A stretch of DNA of 13,857 bases from positions 1 to 13,857 of the forward strand of contig CAMWSZ010000031.1 in the NCBI GenBank assembly GCA_947177005.1, written 5' to 3'. Shown here one piece after another: positions 12,934 through 13,857 of this stretch. Position 1 is the first letter of the stretch; each line of letters begins with the position of its first letter. Source of the stretch: an uncultured Clostridia bacterium (GTDB lineage Bacteria; Bacillota; Clostridia; Oscillospirales; Oscillospiraceae). The notes beneath the pieces are model-generated. The model did not search any database. It had not been told where the DNA came from and worked only from the letters and a program-made list of their open reading frames with translations. The position numbers were made by a program, and so were the translations under genes.

Positions 12934-13857
12934 AAAAGTTTAAGAAAATCCTTAGCCTGTTTTGCGTCATCGCCGTGTTCGTCAGCATGCTCACAAGTCC
13001 GGCGTCCGCCGCTAGCTACAGGTACGCTTACCCCGAAGGGGATTACATTATTGCCTCCGCAGCCGACCCCAACTATGTTCTAGATCTCTCCGGGGGCGGT
13101 ACCGCCACCTACACCTACTTCCAGTTATACGAACGTAATGACACGACCGCCCAGATTTTTACAATTAAAAACATGGGCGATGGCTGGTTCTTGCTAGTTC
13201 ACAAAGAATCTGGCAAAGTCGTTAATGTCGAGAGCGGCATTTCAAAGTGCGGAGCCCGTCTCTGGCTCTACCCTTGGGATTCCACGCCTGCTGGCCAGTT
13301 TAGATTCTTCCAGGTCGCCGGCACTGACTCCTATGTGATCCAGAATGGGATTAGTCCTGGCAGGGTTCTTGATGTCGATAATGGACACATGGGCTGCTAC
13401 AACAGCCAGCGCGTTCAGCTTTGGGACACCCATGATGGCGTAAGTGCGCAGTGGAAGCTCATCCCCGTGTCCGAGAATTCTATGTCCGGCAACAGCACAA
13501 CCCCGCAGACTAATTACTTCCCTACCTATACGGGGTATTCCCTCAGCATTGTCACTGCGCTTAGGTCTTTGGGCATCGATTCCAGCTTCTCCTCCCGCGC
13601 AAATATCGCACAAAGCAATGGAATCAGCGATTATACTGGCTCCAGTTCCCAAAACCTCGCCATGCTCAATCTTTTGAGACACGGTCGGCTCATCAACCCA
13701 AGCGGGACTTCCAGCTCTGACACTCCTGCGCAAAATACGGAAAATTACGAGAAAGCATGGTTCCCCGCCCCAGTGATGCGCTTGACTCAGATTGCATATG
13801 AGTCCTACTGTTCTATCCAACCAGAAATAATAGTATACAATCGAGGAAAAATGTGCT
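12930..13857 (+). CDS. Secreted ricin-B lectin protein, C-terminus beyond window
   Basis: The open frame runs 309 codons from the ATG at 12930 without a stop. Residues 1-27 are a Sec signal peptide (MKKFKK, hydrophobic core, cleavage near ASA|A). Residues about 33-180 form a ricin-type beta-trefoil lectin domain with internal repeats (DYIIASAADPNYVLDLSGG, VIQNGISPGRVLDVDNG) and QxF/QxW-type positions (AQIFTIK, GQFRFFQV, AQWKLIPV). Residues about 193-254 (TGYSLSIVTALRSLGIDSSF to LLRHGRLINP) match a small domain I recall from cell-wall hydrolases of gut Clostridia. WFPAPVMRLTQ then looks like the beginning of an M23-type peptidase domain, but the last ~17 codons are unlike its continuation and may come from an insertion. 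It probably binds surface glycans or the cell wall. AGAAGGG lies 11 nt upstream. Confidence 0.83.
   Translation, partial: MKKFKKILSLFCVIAVFVSMLTSPASAASYRYAYPEGDYIIASAADPNYVLDLSGGGTATYTYFQLYERNDTTAQIFTIKNMGDGWFLLVHKESGKVVNVESGISKCGARLWLYPWDSTPAGQFRFFQVAGTDSYVIQNGISPGRVLDVDNGHMGCYNSQRVQLWDTHDGVSAQWKLIPVSENSMSGNSTTPQTNYFPTYTGYSLSIVTALRSLGIDSSFSSRANIAQSNGISDYTGSSSQNLAMLNLLRHGRLINPSGTSSSDTPAQNTENYEKAWFPAPVMRLTQIAYESYCSIQPEIIVYNRGKMC

Noticed and set aside
13242..13820. A 192-codon ORF on the - strand under the lectin gene
   Set aside because: It lies wholly inside the lectin coding sequence, which has a signal peptide and recognisable domains; no ribosome binding site or family supports the reverse frame.
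1..13857. CRISPR arrays, tRNA or rRNA genes, riboswitches, phage attachment sites
   Set aside because: No regularly spaced repeat array, cloverleaf, rRNA-like stretch or convincing att duplication was seen on reading both strands.

Overview
The window looks like accessory DNA from a gut-type member of the Clostridia (Oscillospiraceae/Lachnospiraceae-like). I infer this from strong AGGAGG-type ribosome binding sites, frequent TTG/GTG starts, a clostridial-style secreted ricin-lectin protein and the gene content. The species cannot be named from sequence alone.

Layout. At the left edge (1-642, + strand) is the 3' part of an IS630-family transposase. It is broken by a 132-bp non-coding element with 18-bp terminal inverted repeats and 10-bp target duplications, that is, a MITE with IS4/IS231-like ends. 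A strong hairpin terminator (649-699) separates it from a block of twelve genes, all on the - strand, running from about 12297 down to 707. Read in the direction of transcription the block has three parts. (a) A RiPP-like cassette: a short radical SAM protein, a 43-residue Cys-containing precursor peptide too small for most gene callers, a PqqD-like recognition protein and a radical SAM/SPASM maturase, followed by a small four-helix membrane protein. (b) Two small Sel1-repeat proteins. (c) A tight five-gene operon: a Sel1/CFI-box-CTERM protein, an HTH protein with an internal duplication, a double-FHA ABC ATPase, an ABCG-like ABC-2 permease, and a Ser/Thr kinase fused to seven Sel1 repeats.

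To the right (+ strand) are a small S1/OB-like protein (12438-12677) and a secreted ricin-B lectin protein (from 12930) that runs off the window. The latter is preceded by one or two tiny ORFs, one overlapping its start as ATGA. Its last ~50 bases look unlike what should follow and may be a second insertion.

How the parts may work together. The kinase, FHA-ABC ATPase and permease form a split version of the mycobacterial PknF/Rv1747 pair, in which an STPK controls an ABCG-like exporter through FHA domains. The kinase linker carries a tandem Thr-containing motif that could be the FHA ligand. The Sel1 proteins probably act as scaffolds. The co-directional RiPP cassette upstream suggests, as inference only, that the exporter or its signalling could serve the modified peptide. 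I did not recognise this whole combination as a described system.
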